Part shown: piece by piece, positions 36,221-47,833 of the stretch | Layout of the letters: the number at the start of each line of letters is the position of its first letter | Position numbering within the stretch: the stretch's first letter is position 1 | Source: Albifimbria verrucaria | Lineage: Eukaryota; Ascomycota; Sordariomycetes; Hypocreales; Stachybotryaceae | Length of the DNA: 64,000 bases | Assembly: GCA_020081605.1 (NCBI GenBank) | Contig: JAHREC010000011.1 | Coordinates: 2,542,001-2,606,000 of the forward strand | Reading direction: 5' to 3' | The notes under the pieces: generated by a model | What the model was told of the DNA's origin: nothing | Database searches by the model: none | What the model saw: only the letters and a program-made list of their open reading frames with translations | Position numbers and translations under genes: made by a program

Positions 36221-38172
36221 ATGGACGCTTTCAATTCAAATCAAGGACGAAATGATCAGGATATCAAACGTGATCCAAGCACCGAGGCTGATCTCGGGCT
36301 TGACGACAATACCAAAACTTCGGTTTTGGAGGCGAACGGAGAAGTTTTTGACTCAGCTGAGCTTCGAGCATTAGGATGGTAAGAACAGTGACAAAACGAC
36401 ATCAGACCCACATTATGTTGCTACTTTGCTGATATACTCCTCCCCAGGGTTAAAGCTGCCATCATCTTAATGAAGCTTTGCTTCGCCACCGGTGTTCTCA
36501 CGATCCCATCAGCATTCAGCGTTGTTGGATATTGCCCTGGAATCATTTTGCTCATTGGATGGGGTGCTTTGACGACGTGTACGAATGGATGCCCATTACT
36601 CTTACTCTCTACCCTCAATTTAAGCCATGAACATCAACATTGGCCTTTGGATCAGTCACTAACCAGCTCTCAGACTATGCGTACGTCATGTATGCGTTCC
36701 GTATGAAGTATCCCGGCGTTCATAATATTGCCGATGCTGCTGCAATTATTGGAGGTCCCATCGCACGAGAAATTGCGGGTATCTTGTTCCTGTTGACTTG
36801 GGTGTCAGTGGAGTCCCTGTGCAAACCGCCACCATTATCGTTGCTGACACGACTGCGCAGACTTTCCTCCGGCTCTGGCTTCATTGGTCTCGCACAAGGG
36901 TTTAAAATTCTTGCCAATGGCAAGGTTTGCAGTGTTGTCTGGACGATGATTGCTGCAGTCCTGACTGCCGTGGCCGCCAGTATTCCAACCTTGGGAAAAC
37001 TCGCCATCTTTACATGGATTGGGTTTGCATCCATCTTCACAGCAGTGTTCGTTGTTGTGTAAGTTAGACTTTAAACAAAGGCTCCTTTGAATTCTATTGA
37101 CAGTTCATGACAGTGTGGGTGTTACTCAAGTCGACAGGCCTGCGGCGGCTCCTCAAAGTGGAGATTATGTGCTTGAGGTCGTCGCCGTTGGGAGCCCTGG
37201 TTTTGTTGCCGGTCTCACTGCTGCCATCAATCTGTTCGGTAAGCCTAATAACGCCAAGTTTTCCCAACCTCATAGCCTAAACTAACTTGGTGATACGTGA
37301 TTCAGCTGGTTACGCCTCCACACCCACCTTCATGCCCGTTGTTGCTGAGATGCGTGCCCCGAACGCATTTCCCAAATCTTTATTCTCATCACAGGCCTTT
37401 TTAATGGCCAGCTATGTCTCCTTCGGAATGGTTGTCTACTAGTAAGTTTAATGGCATTCCTGTCCAACCGAAGTCATAGATGTTTACTTGTTTCAGTTAT
37501 TGCGGCCAGTACGTTGCTAGTCCATCTCTGGCCAGTGCCGGTGGAACCTTGGAGAAGGTCGCATATGGAATATCTATTCCAGGTTTCATCATGACATCCA
37601 CCCTCTGGGTGCACCTTGCTGCCAAATTCGTAAGTGATATCTAATCAACGAGCGGCATAAATGCTAAATTTGAACAGCTTCTAGTTCGTATTCTGAGAAA
37701 TTCTAAGCACCTACAGAACCATACCCTTACGCACTGGATTACCTGGTTGTAAGTATACGCCCACACTTGGTTTCTGGCGAAACTAAGATTGTGATTAGTG
37801 GATCCACGATTGGAATCAGTGCTATTGCATTCATCACTGCCGAAGCCATTCCGTTCTTCAGCTATCTGATTGGGCTCATCGGTTCGCTGTGTTGTGCCCC
37901 TACTTGCGTAAGCCAGCTGTCCCTAGCTAGTCAAATAACGGAGATGTTACTAATTCAATAAACCGCAGTTCATCTTCCCAGCTTTTATGGCTCTTTACAT
38001 GGAACAAGGAAATCATACTGCGAGCAAGACAAAGATGGCCCTGTGCGCACTGCATATTTTTACGGCGCTGCTAGGAGGGTTCATCACGATGGCCGGCTCT
38101 TACACCAGCATACAAAGTATTATCAATGCATATAATGACGGCGTTGTCGGAGGTGCTTTTACGTGTTTGTGA
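36221..38172 (+). CDS. amino-acid transporter, AAAP (Aa_trans) family
   Basis: Multi-pass permease that co-transports neutral amino acids, probably at the plasma membrane. Ten exons: 36221-36378, 36448-36578, 36674-36803, 36861-37058, 37114-37238, 37306-37441, 37497-37629, 37678-37748, 37799-37907, 37969-38172; predicted 464 aa with no frame correction, the most intron-dense gene here. An acidic N-terminal tail is followed by helix 1 (AAIILMKLCFATGVLTIPSA), HNIADAAAIIGGPIAREIAG, a helix starting AGLTAAINLFAGYAS and the C-terminal PTCFIFPAFMALYM. About eleven helices are expected. The order of motifs is like fungal Mtr/N-type neutral amino-acid permeases. Confidence 0.9.
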
Positions 38173-38584
38173 TTCATACGAAACACAGAAATTACTGTTG
38201 ATTGAATGAAGGCGCAGCACCCAGACGCGTTATTAGCAAAGGGCTGTATATAAGAATATTTTCCCCGTCTCATCTTTCTTTGGCTAGCTAGTTTATCAAT
38301 AATGGACAATTTACATAAATATTTTAGAGTGACCTTTCAACCTATAGAGGGCCCGTTACTGTCGGTGTGAGTTTTATTACCCCAAGTTCTCCCACATAAC
38401 GGCCATGTCTTGGGAGTTGCTTCTAGAATCAGGTAACTACTGGATGTTGAGTGTTAATTAGCGTTGTTCTGTCTGATCCACGCCAATATGGGGCATCACG
38501 TGGCTACGCCTTGGTAGACGATCAAATGTAACCGCCGTCATCGGTTGCTTCTCTTTCACCAATAAAATCACCACAGTCAGCCGA
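38173..38584. other. intergenic, promoter of the double regulator
   Basis: No coding signal. Confidence 0.5.
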
Positions 38585-41500
38585 ATGCAGAGCAGCCCAA
38601 GGACAAGAAGACACCGGTCCGTGCCGGCATGTGCACGATGCTACAAATTGAAGCAGAAGGTTCGAGCTTCAATCTCCGCCTTGTTTCCGCATTTACCTTA
38701 GCTGATTTGTATTAAGTGTGACAGGGGCACACCGAGATGCCTTCGGTGTGTTGAAGCTGGAGTAGAGTGCACAGCGTTGAACAGACAAACTTCTGTCGAA
38801 GTGCCTCGCAGGTACCACAGTCTTGCACCCACAACTGTAGCGACATTAGAACTAATTAATTTAAAGTCCTTTGCAGTACCTTGAACAGCGGCTTGCTGAG
38901 CTTACACAAATTCGCTGTCAAGCGAGCAATGGATACCCCCGTGAATGCCCGCGCGGTGAAGAGTCAGATCTTGACTATGTCAAGATCTCTGAAATATCAG
39001 CCGCATCCATAACCAGAGGCCAGACGGCTAGTCTACTGAGGTCCTACGGCATTATTCAATATAGAACAAAACTATTCTATCCCTCCGAGAGACCTCCACT
39101 GAAGATACCGGTTCACGGCATATACCACGATATTTACCCGAGAACGGCTGGACGAGAGTATGCGGCACAGTTCGCATTGTTCAATGCTCGGCAGATTCCC
39201 TCCCCGTAGCAAAGCGTCTTTTGCTAATTACAAGGACAATATTCTTCCCCGTTTTCCTTGTTTCCTTTTGGCCGACCTGAATCTGTATTTCGAGGAGTAC
39301 TACAGCAACACAGCTAATATCTCAAATTCGACTAAATTCTTTGTAACTACGATCTTGGCTATCAGCTCTTTGACTTCCAAAGAGCGCGATATTCGAAAAG
39401 TTGCCGCGCTGAGCGAGGCATTGCATGCCGACGCAATGAGGCACATCGATTTTCTCGCAGAGGCTTCAATCTTGTCCCTGCAGGCATTCCTGCTGTTGAT
39501 ACAAGCCGCTCTTCTACTACCTCATACAGCCAATCTCTGGTATACAAGCGGAGAAGCCATGAGGATGGCTATCAGCCTTGGTCTACACCAGGAACCAGAT
39601 AGATCTGTTTTTACAGACATGATACAAGCGGAACACCGAAGGAGGCTCTTTTGGGTTGTAAGCATTACTTCCCACGCTGATTTATGCAAGAATCTCATCG
39701 CTTCTAGACATACCAATTAGAGCGAACCGTCGCAATATCAGCTGGTTGCCCAGTTGCAATCAGTGATGAACATATTACGACCAGAATGCCGTTCAATGGC
39801 GAAAGCCCTTTCACAAATTTAGACCAATTTCTTAAATCACTACCAGAAAACGTGCATGAGAAACGATTCCTGATCAATACCAGAATCCGTCTTATGCAGT
39901 CTCAGATACATTCAGTTCAATTTTTCGATCACCCTCTCCCATCAGACCAGGTGAATCACAGCATCTGGATCCAGAGTATGAAAGAAGCTGTACAAAAACT
40001 TCTATTGTACTCCACCTCTTCTCCGGAACATCTCGCCCCGCCATGGCTAGTTGTTGCTATTCAACAATGTCAGATATTGCTCCACCGACCATGTTCACGG
40101 CAAATCGAAGTGCCGGAGTCATCTCTCATTGAGGTCACAAGCGCGAGTATTAACCTTATACAAACGGCCGTCCGACTTTCTCTCACGGGAGGATTCGTTT
40201 CCGCTTTTGAACTGGCTAATACTGCTTTTCAAGCAGGCATGATCTTGTTATATGCACTTCGAAATCATAGTGTTGAATTAGAGAATTCAGCACTCGTCGA
40301 AGAGTCTAATCATGCTATGAAAACCCTTAACAATCTCTTTGTATGTAATCAGGGACTTTGATGATTTGAACATTATGCTAATTCTGTCCGAGGAATCTCT
40401 TTCCACCAGGTGGCCGGCACTTTCTGACACTGCACGATACATCAGAGAACTCATCGACACAAATCTTAGAAATCCAATTGGGAACCATAGTTCGGATTAT
40501 GATCTTGGCGTTTTAGAAGAGCTTGATTTCTTGGTCACCCAGCGTCGCATTCGCAGCATTTACCACCGTAATCTACCAGTCCCAACGAAACAGACAAACA
40601 CTTCTCCAAGCAACACATACGACCAGATTAGCCCAGGTTTTCTGAATGACGAATCCTGGTGGCAGGAATTTATCAATCAAGACTTTGACATATTTGACAA
40701 TGAGACCTCACAACCGCCCTCGACGAAATCTCTCATGAATGCTGTTGTCGAAAGGCCGTTAGAAGAGGATACTAGTTTGCGCCCCAAACAGCGCCGAGTG
40801 CTTCGAAGTGGAACAGATCTCATGGAAATCGTTGAATCTCTACCTGCTTGCAGCCGATGTCGTGATAGACGCATTAAGTGTCATCGTCAACTCCTGCATG
40901 TAGAGAATGTCATCGCGCTAGATATGAGTGTGCGTTCTTTGATCCAGTACGACTAGAGAACATTCCTTTAAGGTACGTTTCTGAGCTCGAAACCTGAAGA
41001 ATTGGGTCAAGAAGCTAAATGTTTCAGACGAATAGCTATACTGGTAGAGAAGATCGAAGAGCTTACCTCGCAAGGTTTTGCTGCATCATCTAATGATCTG
41101 CAAGCATCGCAAAGGAAACGTATTCCCAAAGAAATATTATTCTCCCAATAGAAAGCAAAGAAAATGTGGTAACTTCGCAAGATCGGTTTGGAAAAGACAC
41201 CCACCTTGCAATGTGTTTCTTTGGATCGTTCAGCTTGCTAGGCCTATTTCGCCCCATCCTGAGTAAACTTACACATTGGGATGTTCCAGCAGATATCCGA
41301 TTATCCGCCAAAACATCCAGCTATGCTCGAGTCCTCGGCTTGCTGAGCGAGAATACTATTTATGTGCCTTTGGAAGTGGCATCACAACTTCTTCGCCTTT
41401 TTCCCGGTCCATCAACACATTCTTCCCCCTCATTGAGAAGGACTCGTTTCGAGCAATTCTGTCACAACATTATGATCATGGCCATGAGTACTCGAAGGAT

Positions 41501-42718
41501 TGCTGTGAGATTATTTACCTGGTCCTTGCAATATCGTCATCGATTGCAAAAGAGATGAACCAATTTTCGCATCATTTGCATCTTCCTATTTTGACAAAGC
41601 CATGGCGAACATGACCATGTCATGCGACCATTCATCCAGGTCCGATCAGATCTTGATGCTACAGCGCACCCTACTTACCTGCGTTTACCTCATGTTAAAT
41701 CCGTCATCAGGAGACATTTGGCGTCACCTCGGATTCGCTATACGTTTATTCTTCGACCTATCTCACAGGCCATCGAAGGATACAGCGAATAATGATGGTC
41801 TATACTGCTTACTGGCCCGAACGCTATATTGCGTTGAAAGGTCGTGGTCATCCTACTGAATCGGAAACTCTGGCTGACATTCATGATAGTCATATTTCTA
41901 TTGCATTTAGCCGCCCAAGTCTCCTTGTCATTGGAGATACACTTAGAGAAGTAGGCAAGCTCATCATATTTGGATCGAAATGTTACTGAATCTTCATGCC
42001 AGGAACTAACGAAACGAACAGGCAACACCATCCAAGAGCATATATCAGTCTTCTCATATTTGATTTCTTTTCATAAAATGCAAATCCACCAGGAGTTGCT
42101 CAGAACTCAAGCAGACATAGCAGCCGATGCTTCCTCCATACGTAACTCATACAGCCATCAGACGCTCAAGCAAGTCTTAGATGAATGGTATGTGCGATGG
42201 AAAGAGTTCATCAAATCCTTGTCGGATAATTCTTTGCATCGAATGCTTGGACATTGGGGTGAACTCCATTATCACCATGGGCTTGTGATGCTGTCGATGT
42301 TATGGCCTGGTGCTGGTGGCGACATTGCAATGCTTTGCAACAATATCTCTACTTCTTGTGTAGAGATGGTCCAGCACCAGCAATTATTTATAAAACTGGA
42401 TTCTGGAGGTGTGGATGACCTTCCAATAGTTTTCCTATAACCTGGACAACGGCGCACATAATACCCCAGGCAGGACTTCATCTCATTGCCAGCGAAGATT
42501 GCCAAACATGTGATCAGAACTTCCAGCGCGCCTCAGCATTGAGAATCTGTCTCACAGCATTATCAGCTCTAGAGGCAGACCCCAATAACTTAGTAACTGG
42601 CCAAAGGCTGGTAATTCGCAACATTTGTTTGGCAAAAGCTATGCGATTTGATTGGAGCTTTTGGCTTTGCTTTCAAAGTCTTATGACTTGCTTTAGCTGT
42701 AACTATAATTTTGATTAG
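38585..42718 (+). CDS. tandem Zn2Cys6 transcription factor: two complete regulators in one open frame
   Basis: Eight exons: 38585-38659, 38717-38811, 38877-39657, 39708-40340, 40393-40972, 41028-41840, 41890-41950, 42003-42718; predicted 1253 aa. Zinc cluster 1 has Cys16, 19, 26, 33, 36, 43 (CARCYKLKQKCDRGTPRC). Regulatory region 1 includes ILSLQAFLLLIQAALLLPHT and RRRLFWV. With no stop between, residues 682-709 form zinc cluster 2 (CSRCRDRRIKC, then CREC and YEC), followed by a second regulatory region (ISIAFSRPSLLVIGD, LGHWGELHYHHGLVMLSMLW). Eight one-base breaks: 38877, 39202-39205, 39223, 40893-40894, 41147-41148, 41398-41402, 41564-41567, 42434-42435. The linker 40690-40845 has an internal Met (40737), so two adjacent genes remain possible. 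The 3' end abuts the ADH. Confidence 0.7.
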
Positions 42719-42719
42719 T

Positions 42720-43879
42720 TCAGAATTCATAATAGGGTGACCATGTTTGTATTCTTACCTGTCCTTGGGCCATTTTGTTTATTAGTACTTCCAGGTTTTC
42801 CAAATCAGCCCACTCTACTTGGGGAACAACTGCCCTACGTTTGACGAATTCCAAAGCTGCCAGGATATCGGCTCGGGTACCAACAGAAGACCCTTTCACC
42901 GTCCATCCCTTTTGAATCATCCATAATGGATGGAAGTAGATTCTTGCGTCCTCTGGTAAAATGGAGACGCACATCAAGGTTCCAAAAGGCGCTAGCATGT
43001 CAAAAGCTTGCTGGTAAGCCTTGGCTGCCGTGGCTGCTACAATAACAGCTTTGGCGCCATGTCCGTTGGTAATGTGGTCAACCTTGCTTCCTGGGTCGCC
43101 ATCTGTTGCGTCGATGAAATGTTCCGCGCCTTGAGTTATACAGTTGGCTTCTCTGCTTCGTCCAGCTTCAACTGCAATGACCCGGTATCCCATTGCACGC
43201 GCGAAAGCGACGGCCAGAGCCCCGACGCCACCGCCAGCTCCTGAAACCACTAGCCATTGTCCTGGTGTGATATTGCATCCCTTGACCGCTTTGTATGCTG
43301 TGATGCCGCCGCATAGTATCAGGGCGATCTCTTCATCAGGTACATCGTCAAAGTATTCCGGTATGACTGTCAGATATCTCAAAGGAACAAGTGTATACTG
43401 TGCGAATGTTCCATCGTAAGCTTTACCAGAATGTAGAGCTTTAGCGCATCTCGTTTCTCCTTCATGAACAAGATCTGTGCAGAAGTCACAAGTTCCACAA
43501 ATATCACGGGTCCAAGCTACACCCACCCGTTGTCCAATCTGGACGGAAGGGTCAAGGTCTGAAACGTGGGACCCAAGCGCTGCAATCCGTCCCACTCCCT
43601 CATGTCCCAGTATTGTCCCCACTGGTCCCATATGACCAACAGCCATGGCGTAGTCTGAACCACAGAGACCAGTCAGCGAAAGTCGAACCAAGATCTCTGC
43701 CGGCCCTGGTACTGGGAGAGGTACATGATTGATGGCAAAAGTAGGTGTTGCATCGGCTCTTTGGGGAGACTATTTACTTTCGAGGTTATCACTTTGGGTA
43801 AAAGACAACATGAGAAAGATCTGAACAATGCGCTGGAGGACTTACTTACCGTTAAGACTGCGACTTTGTGAGTATTCAT
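42720..43879 (-). CDS. zinc-dependent alcohol dehydrogenase (MDR family)
   Basis: Cytosolic NAD(P)-dependent oxidation of alcohols to aldehydes, or the reverse. Exons 43879-43850 and 43769-42720, 80-nt intron; predicted 359 aa, the normal size. Catalytic zinc ligands: Cys of LTGLCGSDYAM and the His-Glu of GHEGVGRIAALGS. The structural zinc lobe reads CGTCDFCTDLVHEGETRC, with all four Cys. The Rossmann loop is SGAGGGVGALAVAFARAMG (GxGxxG). No frame correction is needed. A GTAAGA close to the 3' end could be a donor for an unseen last intron. Head-to-head with an aldehyde dehydrogenase; the two would act in series on an alcohol. Confidence 0.93.
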
Positions 43880-44363
43880 GATATCTATAGTGAAGATGAT
43901 AGCCTAGCCATGCAGATTAAGTTGGTTTACGAGCTGCGATGAACTCATGTGAGCATGCCAAATCGGTCTTATATAGTTCTCATTCGACTTAGTCAGTTTG
44001 TGGAGAGTAAAGAATCAGTTTGACTGGGCAATGAATGGGTTTGGCTATATCAAATGTGTGACACTGCACGTGAAGGCGCACTTTTCCGCGCTTTGCGGAT
44101 CTCCGCTGAGCTCGTAGACTGATCTCCACCATCCCAGATACTCCACTTCCACGGAAATCCGCTACGCTCGGTATATGGCGAATCAAGAAGATACCATCCA
44201 GGAACAAGGAAAGCGACTTGTGGCAGTACTGTTTTTTGAGAGGGTTGTTTGTCAAAAATTTGACCCACATATCTAAATGGACATATAACTCGGTTCCTTG
44301 CCGCCTGTATCACAATGACTTGCATTTTGAAGCTGTTGAATATTCTCTGGGAAACATCCAGGA
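43880..44363. promoter_or_regulatory. bidirectional promoter of ADH and ALDH
   Basis: The 484 bp between divergent ADH and ALDH starts. It contains four CCGC/GCGG half-sites between 44085 and 44162, including one perfect inverted repeat. The neighbouring double Zn2Cys6 protein is the natural candidate to bind it (inference). Confidence 0.55.
44085..44099. promoter_or_regulatory. inverted repeat TCCGC-N5-GCGGA
   Basis: A perfect 5-bp inverted repeat separated by five bases, followed by CCGC at 44103-44106 and TCCGC at 44158-44162. CGG/CCG pairs with fixed spacing are the usual Zn2Cys6 target; TGCGG/CCGCA is the core recognised by Aspergillus AlcR (established knowledge), and TGCGG is present here. 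Confidence 0.5.
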
Positions 44364-46141
44364 ATGACATCGACTATTGAACTGCCCAACGGGCTCGTAT
44401 ATGAACAGCCCACAGGGTTATTTATCGACAACGAATTCATCCCTGGCTCCGGGGACATTTTCTCAGTGGTCAACCCAACGTATGTTATCTCATTCAAGCA
44501 TTGAATAGTTCGCATCTTTGATCCGATACTTATCTTCTCCAAGAACCGAAAAGGAAATTCTTAAACTCAAAGGAGCTTCCGAGGATGATGTAGACACTGC
44601 TGTCACTGCAGCACGTCGAGCCTTCGAAGGTTCTTGGTCTGAACTACCAGCTCTTGAACGCGGCAATCTTCTTCATAAACTTGCAGATTTGATTCATCGT
44701 GATCGAAGACTCATCGCAAGCATAGATGCTTTTGATAATGGCAAGGTATGCTTTCATAGCATCCAAAAGTGGCAATTAGTCTAATCGTTACCTGCATACA
44801 GCCCTTCACAGCGGCACTAGATCTTGACATCACAACGTCGTATAATGTTTTCAAGTATTACGCTGGCGCCGCAGACAAGATCTGTGGGCAAACTATTGAA
44901 ACATCAGCCTCAAAATTGACCTATGTGCTACAAGAGCCTATTGGGGTGTGTGGACAGATAATTCCTTGGTATTTCAGCCCATTTAAAGATCAAACTCGCT
45001 GGTAAGAGCGACTTACTAAAATGGATTACAGGAATTATCCCTTTATGATGCTAGCTTGGAAAGTTGCTCCAGCCGTCGCTTGCGGCAATACTGTTGTCCT
45101 CAAGTGTGCCGAACAAACACCATTGTCAGCCCTTTACTTTGGAAAACTTGTTGTCGAAGCTGGATTTCCTCCGGGCGTTATAAATATCATCTCGGGTTTG
45201 GGATCTGTAACTGGGAAGGCCTTGGCAGAGCACCTAGACGTGGACAAGATTGCCTTTACAGGAAGCACTGCCACAGGTCGCGCCATCATGAAGGCTGCAG
45301 CATCGAACCTCAAAAACATCACGCTTGAATGCGGTGGCAAAACCCCTGTATAGTCTTTGATGACGCTGACTTCGAACAGGCTGTGAAATGGAGTCACAGC
45401 GGAATCATGGATAATCAAGGACAGGTGAGATGGCATTTTACACAATTGTAACAATTCAATAATATGCTAATCCCACACTTTCTAGGTTTGCATCTCAACC
45501 TCCAGGGTATATGTCCAAGAGGCGATCTATGAGAGGTTCCTCCAAAGATTTGTTGAAATCACAAAGGAGCACCATAAGCTTGGAGACCCTTTCGATGGGG
45601 AAACCTGGCAGGGTCCTCAGATTTCGGAACGGCAGTTTCACAGTATTATGTCGTATATTGATGAAGGCAAAAGTCAGGTGCTAGACTACTTTACGGTGGC
45701 GTTAGGCACGGGGAGAAAGGCTACTTCATAGAACCAACAGTTTTTGCAGACGTATGTTTCTCACATTGATATCCGATTAAGAAACGCAGACTGACTTGGA
45801 ACTAGACTACGGAAGACATGAGGATTGTGAAGGAAGAGATTTTCGGTCCAGTTGTGGTCATATCCAAGTTTAGCAGTTTCGAAGAAGTCCTGGCCAAAGC
45901 GAATGATAGCTGTTATGGTCTATCGGCAGCTGTTTTTACCGAGAACATCCGGAAAGCACATAAGTTTGCCCGGAAGGTTCAATCGGGGATGGTGTTTATT
46001 AACTCATCAGGAGATGCTCATCTTGGGATTCCTTTTGGTGGTGTCAAATGCTCTGGTCTTGGTCGAGAACTGGGCAAGTATGCTCTCGACGCTTATACAC
46101 AGTCCAAAGCTGTGCATGTAAATATAGATAACCTCTTATAA
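44364..46141 (+). CDS. aldehyde dehydrogenase
   Basis: NAD(P)-dependent oxidation of aldehydes to acids. Exons 44364-44479, 44544-44745, 44802-44968, 45032-45424, 45486-45751, 45806-46141; predicted 493 aa, the standard length. NAD-site landmarks are [17 protein letters not shown] and [12 protein letters not shown]; the general base Glu is in LECGGKTP, the nucleophilic Cys in NQGQVCISTSR, and the C-terminal [10 protein letters not shown] and [15 protein letters not shown] blocks are intact. The usual Ser/Leu in LELGGKSP is replaced (LECGGKTP). Frame breaks: an A near 45349 right after the GGK motif, and the GG near 45679. It shares a promoter with the ADH. Confidence 0.93.
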
Positions 46142-46745
46142 AGTCTTGGAAAAATGCTTGGAGGCTAGCATTTATAATTCAGAGATCATTGATGTGTTAC
46201 CAACTCTAAGCAGAACCATGAGAGGCATCAGACAGATTGGGTGATTTGAACTTCTATTCTCGTGTGTAAAAACGTCTGATGAGTGCTGACGAAATGATAC
46301 AGCCCTCGTATATTTTATTTCTTCTTCTTCTTCTTCTTCTTCTTCTTCTAATTGTTGTTTTCCACATTGCTTATGGCCTGCCAATTTGAAATTATCCCCA
46401 TTTGGTTGGTTTCGAAGCATTCCTGGTAACTCTCGACATTACGAATCGTCCATAGTAGACGGATTTCTAGAAGTGTTCCACTACGAGAGCTGGCAGTAGC
46501 TGGGCAATGCCACATGTCTTTCAGTGTATAAGTATGTACTCAGCCTGGCGTTGCATTATTCCATTTTATGCGATTACTTGATATTGAATCCCATTGGTGG
46601 CCTCATTCGGATTTTAGGTTGCCACGGCCTAAAGAAAGTGGTCTTTGTTCAAAGCATCAAAATAGAAAATAAACACTCTTCTTGCGGTTATCTAGGCCTA
46701 ATATCTGTATAACTCAACGTTCAGTATTTAATAAGCTATAGGGCA
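46142..46745. other. intergenic
   Basis: No coding signal apart from the microsatellite listed separately. Confidence 0.5.
46318..46349. repeat. (CTT)n microsatellite
   Basis: About ten CTT copies 180 bp downstream of the ALDH stop. Confidence 0.9.
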
Positions 46746-47550
46746 ATGCATAATGGCTACGTGGATTTCCTTCGTGAGGAATTCGAAAGGCAGATTGCCC
46801 AATGTACCACCAACGCGGGACAGACCACTGGTGTGGTGTTTGCACGGGATTTTGGAGACGATTACCTCGGAACCCTTGAAAAACTTCATTTGAAACTCTC
46901 TGGTAAGTACTTTTCCCCCAGGCTGCTACATTCAAAGAGCGTAATCCGCTGACAGGGTTAATGAAGCCTTGACTGGAGATTCTCAGCTCGCGGGTGTATA
47001 CTTGCCTGATGCCTCTCTATTATGGAAGATCGCTGCATTTAGTGGTCCTCATTCCTGTTTTATGGATCCACAAATAGCAAGAAAACGGATCAACGATATC
47101 TACAGTTTATTTCCTGATCCTCTCAAGATCTACACCGACGATATCTGGCAACGCCCTGAACTAGCAGCATGGGCGACAGCAGACAGGTCTTCTTTGCTTG
47201 ACGTTCAAAGCGAATATGAATCTGCCGCTCGGACAGCCTTGTTCGCGGCTCAGTTGGCAGAACATGTCGAGACGCAAGTGCCTGCAGCCTTTGCAACTTG
47301 TGAATTCACCCATTCGCCAGCTGGTGACCCACCTTTTGACCTCACCGCGTCACAAGTCATGAGGCAGCTCGGTGTTCAAGCACTTGGCAACATTGATCGC
47401 CCCGTTTCCCTACTATTCCTTGCCGAGATGGCATTGGATTTTACTCGCGCTAAAGATCTCGATGACTGGGCTGGTCTACTCGAAAGAATTCTATTGAATA
47501 TCCCCAAGCTTTATATCACCATACACCTAGGAAGATACGGTGGTGATTAA
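46746..47550 (+). CDS. hypothetical protein
   Basis: Not recognised. Exon 1 46746-46902, 53-nt intron with GTAAGT donor and GACAG acceptor, exon 2 46956-47550; predicted 250 aa if one G is added to the GG run at the start of exon 2 (otherwise phases do not match). It looks soluble, with no signal peptide or membrane helix. Notable segments: GVVFARDFGDDYLGTLEKLH, AGVYLPDASLLWKIAAFSG and DPLKIYTDDIWQRPELAAWA. Codon use and exon structure look genuine. It sits upstream of a PNP-like gene in the same orientation, so a role in the same recognition system is possible but unproven. Confidence 0.5.
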
Positions 47551-47833
47551 GAATACCAAGCCTGGACACGAGTTTGCGAATCCCTTATTTCAAAGGCGTG
47601 TCTCAGTACATCTTCAAGAGTGATTAAAGTGGCTCTTATCAGACTAACGATTGTTCCTAACAAAATGGAAAGTTCAACATATGTAATGTCAGTACGACAA
47701 AAGATATCAATCGAGGACTCTTGAGGATACCGAGACCAGCAAGTTTATCAATAGCAAAGAGAAGCATACGCGTCTTTGGCGTAGAGGATGTGAATAATGT
47801 GGGATATGCAACCCCATTCATAATAGCACGACT

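Noticed and set aside
40339..40392. Reading the segment before ESLSTRWPAL as coding
   Set aside because: It has a good GTATGT donor, a CTAAT branch and a GAG acceptor, and splicing keeps the frame.
42720..42775. Additional terminal intron in the ADH (GTAAGA after GGACAG)
   Set aside because: No acceptor followed by a family-like C-terminus was found, and the open frame already gives a normal length.
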